Part shown: in pieces, positions 21,139-30,660 of the stretch
How positions within the stretch are numbered: the stretch's first letter is position 1
Layout of the letters: every line of letters begins with the position of its first letter
Assembly: GCA_963383645.1 (NCBI GenBank)
Contig: OY726565.1
Coordinates: 41,706,944-41,770,943, forward strand
DNA: 64,000 nt
Direction of reading: 5' to 3'
Source of the DNA: Muscardinus avellanarius
Lineage: Eukaryota > Chordata > Mammalia > Rodentia > Gliridae
The notes under the pieces: model-generated
What the model saw: the letters and a program-made list of their open reading frames with translations, nothing else
The model's database searches: none
What the model was told of the DNA's origin: nothing
Translations under genes and position numbers: made by a program

Positions 21139-21340
21139 CAAAGCCAGGCATAATGGCGCATGCTTGTAATCCCAGCATTTGGGAGGCTAAGACAGGGGGA
21201 TTAAAATTGGTGGCCAGCCTCAGCTACTTAGGCCCTCTGCAGCTCAGTGAGACCCTGTTTCAAAATAAAGAATAAAAAATAGGGTGGAGGGTGAACCTCA
21301 GATATAGGATGCCCCTGGATTCCATGCCCAGTACCGAAAA
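20600..21340 (+). repeat. Sense SINEs with CA-repeat tails
   Basis: A truncated sense copy (about 20600-20720), a young copy (about 20729-20925) and another copy (about 21143-21340). Isolated ID-type tails lie at about 20947-21010 and 21033-21095. CA repeats at about 20934-20946 and 21112-21137 are tail-derived. Confidence 0.85.
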
Positions 21341-22330
21341 AAAAAAAATCAATATTTGGGTATATTTCTTTGGATATGTTTCTCTCCTCCATTTTTCTTT
21401 TTTCTTTTCTGTTGGTATGGTACAAACCATTACACTTGAAGTGAAAATGAGCTTTTCTAACTCTTGATACCTTTTATGTCCTTGGAGTTACTGGTGTTTG
21501 GCTTATTTTATATTTCTCACTTTTTATATTTTTTACGGGAAAGAATTTTTTTTTTTTTTTTTTGTCTGTGTGGTCATGGTTCTGGGGATTGAACCCAGGG
21601 ACCTCTGAGATACACTCCTAGCCCTATTTTATTTATTTATTTGCAGTACTGGGGATTGAACCCAGGGGCATTCTACCTCCAAGCTATACCGCTGGTCCTA
21701 TATTTTTTATTCTTTTTTTTTTTTTTAATAGTGTCTTGGCTGGGGTGGTGGTGCAGGTTTGTAATCCCAGCATTAGGGATGCAGAGACCAGAGGATCATG
21801 GTTCGTGGACAGCCTCAGCTTAGTGAGGCCCTTCGCAACTCAATGAGACCCTATTTCAAAAATAGAAAAGACTAAAAATAGGACCAGGGGTGTAGCTCAA
21901 AGATAGAATGCTCCTGGGTTCCACCCACAATACCGAGAGAAAAAAAAAAAAAAAACCAAACCAGGGTCTCACTGAATTGCAAAGGGCCTTACTAAGTAGC
22001 TGAGGCTGTCTGCTCACTGTGATCCTCCTTCTCAGCCTCTCAAATGCTGGGATTAAAAGCACTGCCATCAAGCCCAGCTTGTATTCTTTATTTTGAAATA
22101 GAGTCTTACTAAGTTGTGGAGGGCCTCACTAGCTTGAGGCTGGACACAAACCCAGACCCTCCTGTCTCGGCCTCCCAAGAACTATGGTTATAAGCATGCA
22201 CCACCCACTCCGCCTGGCTCCTGTTTTATTTTTATTTTGAAACAGGGTCTCACTAAATTGCCAAGGCTTGTGATTCTCCTGTCTCAGCCTCCCAAGTACT
22301 GGGATTACAAGCATGCACCACCTCGCCTTG
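21341..22330. repeat. Mixed SINE block
   Basis: After about 200 bases with no recognised feature, antisense fragments lie at about 21570-21720. A sense copy covers about 21737-21935, and antisense pieces cover about 21960-22080, 22082-22220 and 22225-22330. Confidence 0.75.
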
Positions 22331-22692
22331 CTACTGGAATTTTAATTAACAGGAAAAGTGGCAAAACTTTATTTGGATTTTTAAAATACTTAGTTTGAAT
22401 AAGTAAGCTGCAAATATTAAGAATCACTGACAGCAGGCTAGGGATTTCGTTCAGTTTAGGGAGCAAATTGGCCCTGAGTTTCATACAGTCAAAACAACAA
22501 GAAAATGTTGCCTTCACTGTTGCCTTTTCAGTTCTTGGTGATACTATTTATCCTTTCTCCTTAGGCTTTGAATGTAGCCCAGTCTCTTCCAAGAGTATCA
22601 TCTGAAAATTCTACATTGTTAATACATAATATTGATACTGTTTTTCACAAAAGGGTTTAGTTGTGTCTACTTGCTTTATATGGTGCTATTTT
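22331..22692. other. Unique-looking intergenic sequence
   Basis: No gene, SINE or regulatory signal recognised. Confidence 0.5.
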
Positions 22693-23452
22693 TAAAACAA
22701 GACCACACAGGTGGATGCTTGTAATCCCAGTACTTGGGTGAAACAGGAGGATCACAGGTTCAAAGACAGACTCAGCAATGTAGCAAATTAGCTCAGCAAC
22801 TTGGTGAAATTCTGTCTCAAAACAAAACAAAAAAGAGCTCATAAAAAATAAAATACGAAGGGCTAGGGTAGGTAGAATGCCACCCCTCCTTCAGTCCTTA
22901 GTACAAAAAAAAAAAAAAAGACCATAACTGACACATTGTAAAACATTCATTACTGGCAACATACTATCTAGAACACTTTCCATTGATAATAGAAATCTTT
23001 GACGAGGACACTGCACACAATGAAAATTTTGTGTAGTAGTATGGACTCTGTATGTGTTACTAGGGATTGAACTGAGGAGCATTCTTCTGAGCTACACTCC
23101 ATTTTTATTTTAAAACTGATTCTGGCTAAGTGGCCTGTGTTGGCCTCAGTATGTGTATGTGAGGTCCTCCTGTCTCAGACTCTCAAGTACTGAGATTTCA
23201 GCCAGGTGCCACCAGAAATTCTTATCGCAGATGCTTGTACTAGAAAAAATTATGTTGGCTGGGTGTGGTGGCACACGCCTGTAATCCCAGCATTCGGGAT
23301 GCTGAAAGCCGAGGATTGCGGTTGGCAAACAGGCTCAGGTACTTAGCGAGGCCCTCAGCAACTTAGTGAGACCCTGTTTCAAAGTAAAGAATAAAAAATA
23401 GGGCAGGGGGTGTAGCTCGGAGGTCCAGTGCCCCTGGGTTCCATCCCCAGAT
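22693..23452. repeat. Diverged and young SINEs
   Basis: An old sense copy (about 22693-22915), an old antisense copy (about 23050-23215) and a young sense copy (about 23255-23450) whose tail is the alternating tract described next. Confidence 0.75.
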
Positions 23453-23485
23453 CCGCGCGCGCGCGTGCGCGCGCGCGTGCGCACG

Positions 23486-23536
<51 letters not shown>
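23453..23536. repeat. Alternating CG/CA tract (Z-DNA prone)
   Basis: About 84 bases of nearly perfect purine-pyrimidine alternation: first CG-rich with interspersed TG, then CGCA units, then pure CA. It starts where the ID tail of the preceding SINE ends. CG and CA alternation is the sequence type most prone to left-handed Z-DNA. Confidence 0.9.
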
Positions 23537-23538
<2 letters not shown>

Positions 23539-24289
23539 TTATGTCAATTATAATTATGTGAAAAGACTAGGTACCTCACGGATGTCATTGTTTCTAAATT
23601 TCTGTATTCAGTTTTAAAAAAGATTTCTTGTTTAAGGTGCCAACATTACAAAATACTAGTTTTATCATGAACTTCAGGGTAAAATCCTTATTATATAAAC
23701 ATATGTGTATACAAAATATATACACACATATATTTTGCAGTGCTGGGGATGGAACCAGGGACATCACAAGGCTATCAAGCGCTCTCCCACTGAGCTGCAA
23801 ATTCCCCTGCATTTGTTCTATTTCTTAATGCCAAGTATTCATTTATTTGAGCTTGTAATTAAAATAAAGTTCAGAATGCCATCTCTATTTGTAGGAAGAA
23901 AAATGCTGTTGATATTTATAATAATTCCTGACAATTTCGTTCTTTTAGCATGAATTTTCTCTCCTTCATTATGATTTTAATGGATTCCTTGTTGCTGTTT
24001 TTTTCATGACCTATTTTCAAGCGCTTCATAACATAGCCTGCTCTCAGTGTTGGTGATTTCTGTAGTGTGGAGGAGTCTTTAAGTTACCGTGAAACGGGTT
24101 AGTTGGTTATCGCTTAGTCTAGAAATGTTTCACTGGTTTCAAAATCATTTGGTTACAACGTTCATAGTTTTACCTTCTGTTTTCATTCTTTTAAAGCTAT
24201 GCCTCTCATGAGTTTGCTGTGTTCTCCAGACTGAGGATTAAACTTCATTCTGCTCTGACACCGTTGTTATTTTTCTTTGTTGCCTCCAC
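23537..24289. other. ZNF292 upstream flank with an ID element
   Basis: An undeleted antisense ID element (tRNA-derived, about 23737-23812, ending ccactgagctgcaa) lies in otherwise unique AT-rich DNA. No gene is recognised. Confidence 0.6.
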
Positions 24290-24699
24290 CCGCTCTAGAG
24301 AATGCGTGTGTCCAGGGGAGAGGCGTTCTTGGGGGCCGGGGAGTCCAGTGGTCCCTCCTCCTCCGCGAGAAGTCGGAAGCAGTTTTGACAGGTCCCAGTC
24401 CGGCTCTGCTCTCACGCTCGCTCGGGGTCCATGGGTGGGTTTTGCCTTCTCCCTCTTCCCGGGCCTGCGGCCTGCGCACTGGCCGGCCGCCCTGCAGCCC
24501 TCGCCCGGGCCGCCCGAGCTCTTCCGGTGCGGGCGGGGTGCGGGCCGGGCCGGGGTGGGGTGGGTGGGCGCCGGCGGGAGCCCCGGCGGCTCGGCTCGGG
24601 GGCCGCGGAGGCCGGGCGGGCAGCTCCGAGCCCGCGCCCGCTCCGCCGCCGGCGCCCACCGGCCTTTGTACGTGCTCGGCGGCGTGCGAGCACGCCCGG

Positions 24700-24738
24700 C
24701 ACGTGACCCCCGAACGTGGCATTGTGTTATCACGTGAC
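24700..24738 (+). promoter_or_regulatory. Paired CACGTGAC E-boxes
   Basis: Two identical cacgtgac sites lie at 24700-24707 and 24731-24738, 31 bases apart or about three helical turns. CACGTG is bound by bHLH-zipper factors such as USF, MYC/MAX and TFE3. They lie 34 to 72 bases before the ZNF292 start codon. Confidence 0.6.
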
Positions 24739-24768
24739 CCAGGTGCGTACGCGACGGAGCGGGGTGTG

Positions 24769-24780
24769 AAGATGGCGGAC
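24769..24780 (+). promoter_or_regulatory. YY1-type site over the start codon
   Basis: aagatggcggac fits the YY1 consensus AANATGGCG and overlaps the ATG. Such sites commonly sit at or just after the transcription start of TATA-less genes. The same bases give a favourable start context (A at -3, G at +4). Confidence 0.6.
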
Positions 24781-24939
24781 GAGGAGGCCGAGCAGGAGAG
24801 GCTGAGCCGCGGCGGAGGCGGCTGCGTCGCCGAGCTGCAGCGCCTGGGCGAGCGGCTCCAGGAGCTGGAGCGGCAGCTGCGGGAGAGCCGGGCGCCGGCC
24901 GTGGAGGCGGCCACCGAGTACTGTCAGCAGCTGTGCCAG
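24772..24939 (+). CDS. ZNF292: ZNF292 coding exon 1
   Basis: Encodes the first 56 residues of zinc finger protein 292, starting MADEEAEQERLSRGGGGC and ending EYCQQLCQ. ZNF292 is a large nuclear C2H2 zinc-finger protein that regulates transcription; loss of one copy in humans causes a neurodevelopmental disorder. The known zinc fingers are encoded mainly by the last, very large exon, outside this window. Residues about 19-40 (AELQRLGERLQELERQLRES) have the heptad leucines of a short coiled coil. The exon ends in phase 0 at a consensus donor (CAG followed by GTGAGG). The frame is also open upstream to 24277, so the start is chosen by similarity to the protein as I remember it and by start context. 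The related proteins RLF and ZNF654 share the architecture of this N-terminal region, but the sequence fits ZNF292. Confidence 0.95.
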
Positions 24940-25480
24940 GTGAGGCGTCCCCTCCCCCTTTCCCCTCGGCGGAGCGGGTCGCGCTGCCGGGCATCGGCGC
25001 GCCGCGGCCGGGCGGGAGCGGGAGCGCGGGGCGCGCGCCTTTGTGTGGCCGCGAAGGCGGCGGCGTCCGCGCCTCGCGCCGAAAGCGCCCTTCCCCTCCC
25101 CGCCCGAGCCCGGACGGCGCGGTGCGGCCCGGCCCGGCCCGGCCCGGAGGGCGAGCGCGCCCGGCCCAGGCCGCCCCTGCCGCCCGAGGCTCATTGTGCG
25201 CCCGGGCGAGCGCGGCCCCCGCGGGCCTCCGCCTCCGCCCCCGGCCCGCCGGCGCCAGGCCTTTGTTGTGGGAGTTTCGCCTCGCCACCGAAGGGGTCTT
25301 TGTTGATGCTCCGTCGGGCAGTTCCCGCCGACCCGGAGTCGCCGGGCGAGGCGCCGGCCAGGGGGTGGTGGCCGACCTGGTCCGCTCCGGCCTTGGCGGG
25401 GTGCGCCGCCTCCGTGGTAAAGGTTGCTCCGTCTCCTCGGTGGAGAGGAGTTGTCTGTGGACATCTGTCGCAGGATCGAT

Positions 25481-26680
25481 GGTCCCTTCGGGGCAGCCTT
25501 TCAGAGTCCCGTTTCTCTTTTGCTTTCTCCCTTCGAGGAGTAAGGTTTCCTCCCTCCGCACCCCCACGCCCCTTACCTTTCTGGCCTCCTGTTCAAGAGG
25601 AAAGAGACTGAGGTTTCTGTGAATCTGTGCTTTGGTCAGGTTTGGACCTTTTTTTCATTTTCTTTTCCAAGGACACTTGCTTACCAGTAGTCACTACGTT
25701 CTAATCAGGATTTGGAATGTTAACAATACTTTTGCTCTTGACAGACGGCGGACGTTTGGATTTGATTACAAGCCTCCAGATAACGTTTGACATTCCTAGG
25801 TGGTGCTTCTTGCCCTGATGTAGGTTTTGGTTACATTGTCTCATTGAGGAAGAAAAAGATAATTTTTAAAGGCCACATGTAGAGTTGTGTTTCATTCTGG
25901 AGAAGTCGTTTTGGAAATATCGAATAGGGTAGAGCAGTCTAGCATGTTGAAGTAGATTACATTTTCACTTATTTTTTTTGTGCTGGAGGTTGAACTCAGA
26001 GGCGTTCTCCCTTTGAGCTACAACCCAGCCCTGTTTATGTGTATTTATTTAAAAAAAAATTTGGGGTGGTACTGGGGTAGAACCCAGGGGGGTTTTCTAC
26101 CTACGGGTTATACTCCCAGACCTATTATATACTTTTGGAAACAGGGTCTCACTAAGTTGCTGAAGAGCCTCACAAAGTAGCTGAGGCAGGCAGTCCAAGT
26201 AGCTGAACCTCTGCAATCCTCCTATCTCAGCCTTCCAAGCGCTGGGATTACAAGCATGCCCCACCACGCCTGGCTTTTATTTGTATTTAAACCGTATCTT
26301 CCTAGGTTGCTGAGAGTGTTATCTGTTGAGGCTGCCCTCCAACCTGTGATCTTCCTGTTTCAGCCTCCTAAGTACTGGGATTAGAAGCATAAACCACCAC
26401 GCCCGGCTTCCACTTTTAGCTTCTAAATTCTGAAACCTTTTCCTCATAATTTGTGATCAGGGATACCTGATCATATACAAAAGAATCTCCATTGGGGGTA
26501 TGCACTTTATTCTCACTAATTATTTATAGTTCATTATTTTAAAAATAATGAGATCAAGTGGTGGCTCATCTAGGAGTATATGCAATCAGAAGGCTCCCAC
26601 TTAATGTAACAAGTCTAGAGGCAAAATTAGAGATTCTGTAATGTCTTTGAATCTTAGCATTAAAAAATTGTTGAAATCTC
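25481..26680. other. Start of ZNF292 intron 1 with SINE fragments
   Basis: Unique intronic sequence at 25481-25974. Antisense SINE fragments lie at about 25975-26035, 26066-26275 and 26276-26410. 26411-26680 shows nothing recognised. Confidence 0.7.
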
Positions 26681-26874
26681 GGGTGTGGTGGCGCAAGTTT
26701 GTAATCCCAGTACTTGGACGGCTGAGACAGGACGATCCAGATTCACGGCCATCCTCAGCTACACATAGGCCCTCTGCAATTTAGTGAGACTCTGTTTCAA
26801 AATTAAGAATAAAAAAAATCAGGTTGGGGGTGGTAGCTCGGAGGTAGAATGTCTCTCTTGGTTCAATCCCCAGC

Positions 26875-26919
<45 letters not shown>

Positions 26920-27507
26920 CACAGTTGTTGAAACTGCCAGTTTCTCTACCATGGAGATTACCTACTTAGTCTTTGGATATAAAGTGTTCTTTAAAATATA
27001 GAGAAAAATACCAGGCGTAGTGGTGCATACCTATAATCTGAGTACTTGAGAGGCTAAGACTGGAGAGTCACAGGTTGGAGGCTTGCAGCCTCAGTAACTT
27101 AATGAGCCACTCAGTAACTTAGTGAGACCCTGTTTCCAAAAAAAGAAAGGCTTGGGAGTATAGCTCAGAGAATATCTCTAGGTCAGGTCAGTACCTAAAT
27201 AAAAATAATTATTTCAGTAAAATAGCTAGACAGGAAGTCTATCATAAGCCGAGTAAGCTTTTTAACTATGAGAAGTATATAAGTCTAGCTTTGCCTTCAG
27301 GATAATACTTTTCAAAATACTTTTCAAGTATATTTGTATAGTGGCCCACGCTCCCTAATATTGCCCATTGGTGATTTTAAGGCCAGTTCCTGTAAGTACT
27401 CTTGGCTAGCATATTTATAAGCAGGATTAATAATTCTGGGGCAAAAGGAGTCTCATTAAAGCTGGACTTCATGTTGAAGGTGTCTGACATAAAATTGCCA
27501 CTTTAAA
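26681..27507. repeat. Sense SINEs and CA repeat in intron 1
   Basis: A sense copy (about 26681-26875) ends in a CA repeat of about 40 bases (26877-26917). An older sense copy covers about 27012-27195. About 300 bases without recognised features follow (27200-27505). Confidence 0.75.
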
Positions 27508-28735
27508 GTTGTTTATTTATTTATTTATTTATTTACTTTTGGTACTGGGGATGGAATCCAGGGGAATTCTACCTCCAAGCTATATCCCCAGCCCTATTTT
27601 TTATTTTTTTATTCTTTATTTTGAAATAGGGTCTCACTGAGTTGCAGAGGGCCTAAGTAGCTGAGGCTGTTTGAGAACCACAATCCTCCAGTCTTAGCCT
27701 CCCAAATGCTGGGATTACAAGTAGGTGCCACCACGCCCAGCTTAAAGTTGTTTTAAATGAGTCAAACAGCATTTTAAAATAAAGAAGTGACAGTAATTTC
27801 TGATATTAGTTTTACCACACAAATTGTTTTTATTGACTAATGGTGACAAAAAGACATCAAACAGTAATGAAATACATGCTGGGGTATTATCACAGATGGG
27901 GGACAGCCTCAGCTACTTAGTGAAGCTCTCCCCAACTTAGTGAAACACTGTTTTAAAGTAAAGAATAAAAAATAGGGCAGGGGCTGTATCTCTGAGGCGA
28001 ATGCCCTTGGGTTCCATCCCCAGACCTGCAAAAAAAAAAAAAAAAAAGAATTATATTTTGTGCACTTGCAATCCCACAATAGTTTGAATGCACTTAAAAG
28101 TGATTATTTTATTTTATTTATTTATTTTTTTTTTGTGGGTCTGGGGATGGAACCCAGGGGCTTTTGACCCCCGAGCTATACCCCCTGCCCTATTTTTTAT
28201 TCTTTATTTTGAAACCGGGTCTCACTGAGTTGCAGAGGGCCTCACTAAGTAGCTGAGGCTGTCCGCGAACCGCGATCCTCCAGGTCTCAGCCTCCCGAAT
28301 GCTGGGATTACAAGTAAAAGTGATTATTTTAAAAGGCTGTATTTGATGCTTGATTCCTTCTACAACATTTCCTGTTTTTTTTTTTTGTTTTGTTTTTTTA
28401 AGTAACCTATTCTAGTTGGTATAGTGGCCCACGCTTGTAATCCCAGTACTTGAGAAACTGAAACAGGAGGATCACAGGTTCACCACCATCCTCAGATCAC
28501 AAGCGAGGACCACACTTTTTTTTAAAAAGTAACCTGTTAGCCGGGTGTGGTGGCGCACGCTTGTAATCCCAGTATGTGGGACGCTGAGACAGGAGGATCG
28601 CGCAAGTTCAAAGCCAGCCTCAGCTACTTAGGCTTTCAGCAACTTAGTGAGATCCTGTTTCCAAATAAAATATAAAATAGGTCTGGGAATGTAGCTCAGA
28701 GGTAGAAGGCCCTGGGTTTCATCCACAGTACTATT
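27508..28735. repeat. SINE block in intron 1
   Basis: An antisense copy with TTTA tail (about 27510-27745), a sense fragment (about 27895-28030), an antisense copy (about 28130-28315), a partial sense copy (about 28421-28510) and a fuller sense copy (about 28540-28735). Short unassigned gaps lie between them. Confidence 0.8.
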
Positions 28736-28874
28736 AAAAAAAAAAGTAATCTGTTCATTGTAGTAATCCTGTCTATGGGGAGATGACTTGAAACATTTTT
28801 TCTTTTTTTCTTTTTTTGTGGTTCTGTGGATGGAACCCAGGGACATTCTACCTCCAAGCTACACTCCCAGCCAT

Positions 28875-28913
<39 letters not shown>

Positions 28914-29480
28914 TTTTTGTGGTACTGGGGTTCCTGGAAGCCGTGCTACCTCCAGGCTACACTCCCAGACCTAGTTTTACATTTTTATTTGGAAACAGGG
29001 TCTCCTAAGCCAGCGCACACGGCTGGCTTCGAACCTGCGCGATCCTCCTGTCTCAGCCTCCCAAGCGCGGGGATTGCAAGCGTGCGCCTAGCTTTTTTAT
29101 TTATTTTAAACAAGGTCTCATTAAGTTGCAGAAGGTCACCCTAAGTAGCTGAGGCTGGCTGCAAACCTGAAAGATCCTCCTGTCTCAGTCTCCTGAGTAC
29201 TGGGATTAAAAGTGAGCGTCACCATGCCCAGCTAACATTGTTTCCTTAAAATTTGTATTTTTTTTTTTTTTTTTTGGTGGTACTGGGGGTGGAACCCAGA
29301 GGCTTTCTACCTTTGGGCTATACTCCCAGACCTATTTTATATTTTATTTGGAAACAGGGTCTCACTAAGTTGCTGAGAGCCTCACTTAAGTAGCTGAGGC
29401 TGGCTTTGGACATGTGTGATCCTCCTGTTTCAGCCTCCCAAGCGCAGGAATTACAAGTGTGCGCTACCACGCCCGGCTAA
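28736..29480 (-). repeat. Nested antisense SINEs with TTTA tail
   Basis: An antisense SINE fragment (about 28817-28872) is interrupted by a TTTA repeat (about 28873-28915) that forms the tail of a young-looking copy (about 28919-29095). Further copies cover about 29096-29235 and 29275-29480. Confidence 0.8.
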
Positions 29481-29489
29481 AATTTGCAT

Positions 29490-30660
29490 TTTAATCAGGA
29501 CAGAATGGCACAGGTTTGTAATTCTTGTACTCGGGAGGCTGAGACTGGAGGATCAGAGGTTTGAGGACAGTCTCAGCAAGTAGTGAGACTCTTATCAACC
29601 TAGGGAGACTCTGTTTCCAAGTTAAAATAATATAGGGCTGGTGGTGTAGCTCAGAGGTAGACTGCCCCTAGGTTCAATCCCCAGTCCCATAATCAATCGA
29701 TAAGTAAATAAACGAACAAAACTATATTTTAAGTCTGCACACTTTGTAATCCCAGTACTTGGGAGGCTGAGGCAGGAGAATCACAGGTTCAAAGCCAGCA
29801 CTAAGCAATTGCAATTTAGGCTCTCAACAATAAATGAGACCCTGCTTCCAAATAATGAAATAGGGCTTGGAGTATAGCTCAGACTTAGAATGACCCTGAG
29901 TTCATTCCATGGCGAAATACATACGAAAATGTATGTTAGCTGATGGTTATCTTCAATATAAATAATCCCAGCTACCAGGAAGGCTGAGGCCAGAGGATGA
30001 CAAATTCTAGGCCACTCTGGGCCAATTTAGCAAGACCCTTTCGCATGAAAAAGTGGTTGAGTTGTAACTCTGGGGTGGGGTGCTTTCTGGGTTCAATCTC
30101 TAGTACTGCAATAAATACTCATTACTGTGTAGCATTTTGATATCAGATTGAGCAAAGCAGTAGTTAACAATTATAAAATTTATTAGAGTAACCTAAATGT
30201 ACTGTTACAAATACTAGGAGCTAAAAATTATGTCTTGGTTTATAACTTTGAGATTATCGTTTAACTTTCTATATTTTTCTTATAAAATTGAGATATTCAC
30301 ATGGTTCAAGGAAGGAAAAATGAACAAACTTAAGCCTGGCATGGTGACACACGCTTGTAATCCCCGCGCTTAGGAGGCTGAGACAGGAGGATCGTGCAGG
30401 TTCAAAGCCAGCCTCAGCTATTTAGTGAGGCTCTCAGCAACTTAGTGAGACCGTGTTTCCAACTAAAATATAAAATAGGTCTGGGAGTATAGCCTGGAGG
30501 TAGAAAGCCTCTGGGTTCTACCCCCAGTACCACAAAAACAAAACAACAACAAAAAATGAACAGACTTTCAGTTAGTAGACTTCAGAGCTAATATTCTCTC
30601 AGTGTTGATGTTCAGTGCTTCTGTAATCCTTTCAGTTGCATTTATTGTAAAAGAAAATTA
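29490..30660 (+). repeat. Sense SINEs of different ages
   Basis: Copies at about 29490-29695, 29733-29920, 29950-30110 (much diverged) and 30332-30535. The parts 30111-30325 and 30536-30660 contain nothing recognised. Confidence 0.75.

Larger units (their letters stand above)
24290..25480 (+). promoter_or_regulatory. ZNF292: ZNF292 CpG-island promoter
   Basis: About 1.2 kb of G+C- and CpG-dense sequence surrounds the first coding exon, with sharp AT-rich borders. GC boxes (gggcgg-like) are frequent and there is no TATA box in the expected place, as usual for housekeeping-type promoters. The start of transcription cannot be fixed from sequence; it should lie between roughly 24400 and 24770. 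The long open frames on both strands here are a by-product of few AT-rich stop codons. Confidence 0.85.

Noticed and set aside
1..24289. Neighbouring gene CGA, which lies upstream of ZNF292 in humans
   Set aside because: No exon of a glycoprotein hormone alpha subunit was recognised; it probably lies beyond the left edge.
24245..25567. 440-codon minus-strand open frame and its 444-codon plus-strand counterpart
   Set aside because: Both lie in the ZNF292 CpG island, are low-complexity (A, P, R, G) and read through the exon 1 donor. Only the 56 codons at 24772-24939 look like protein.
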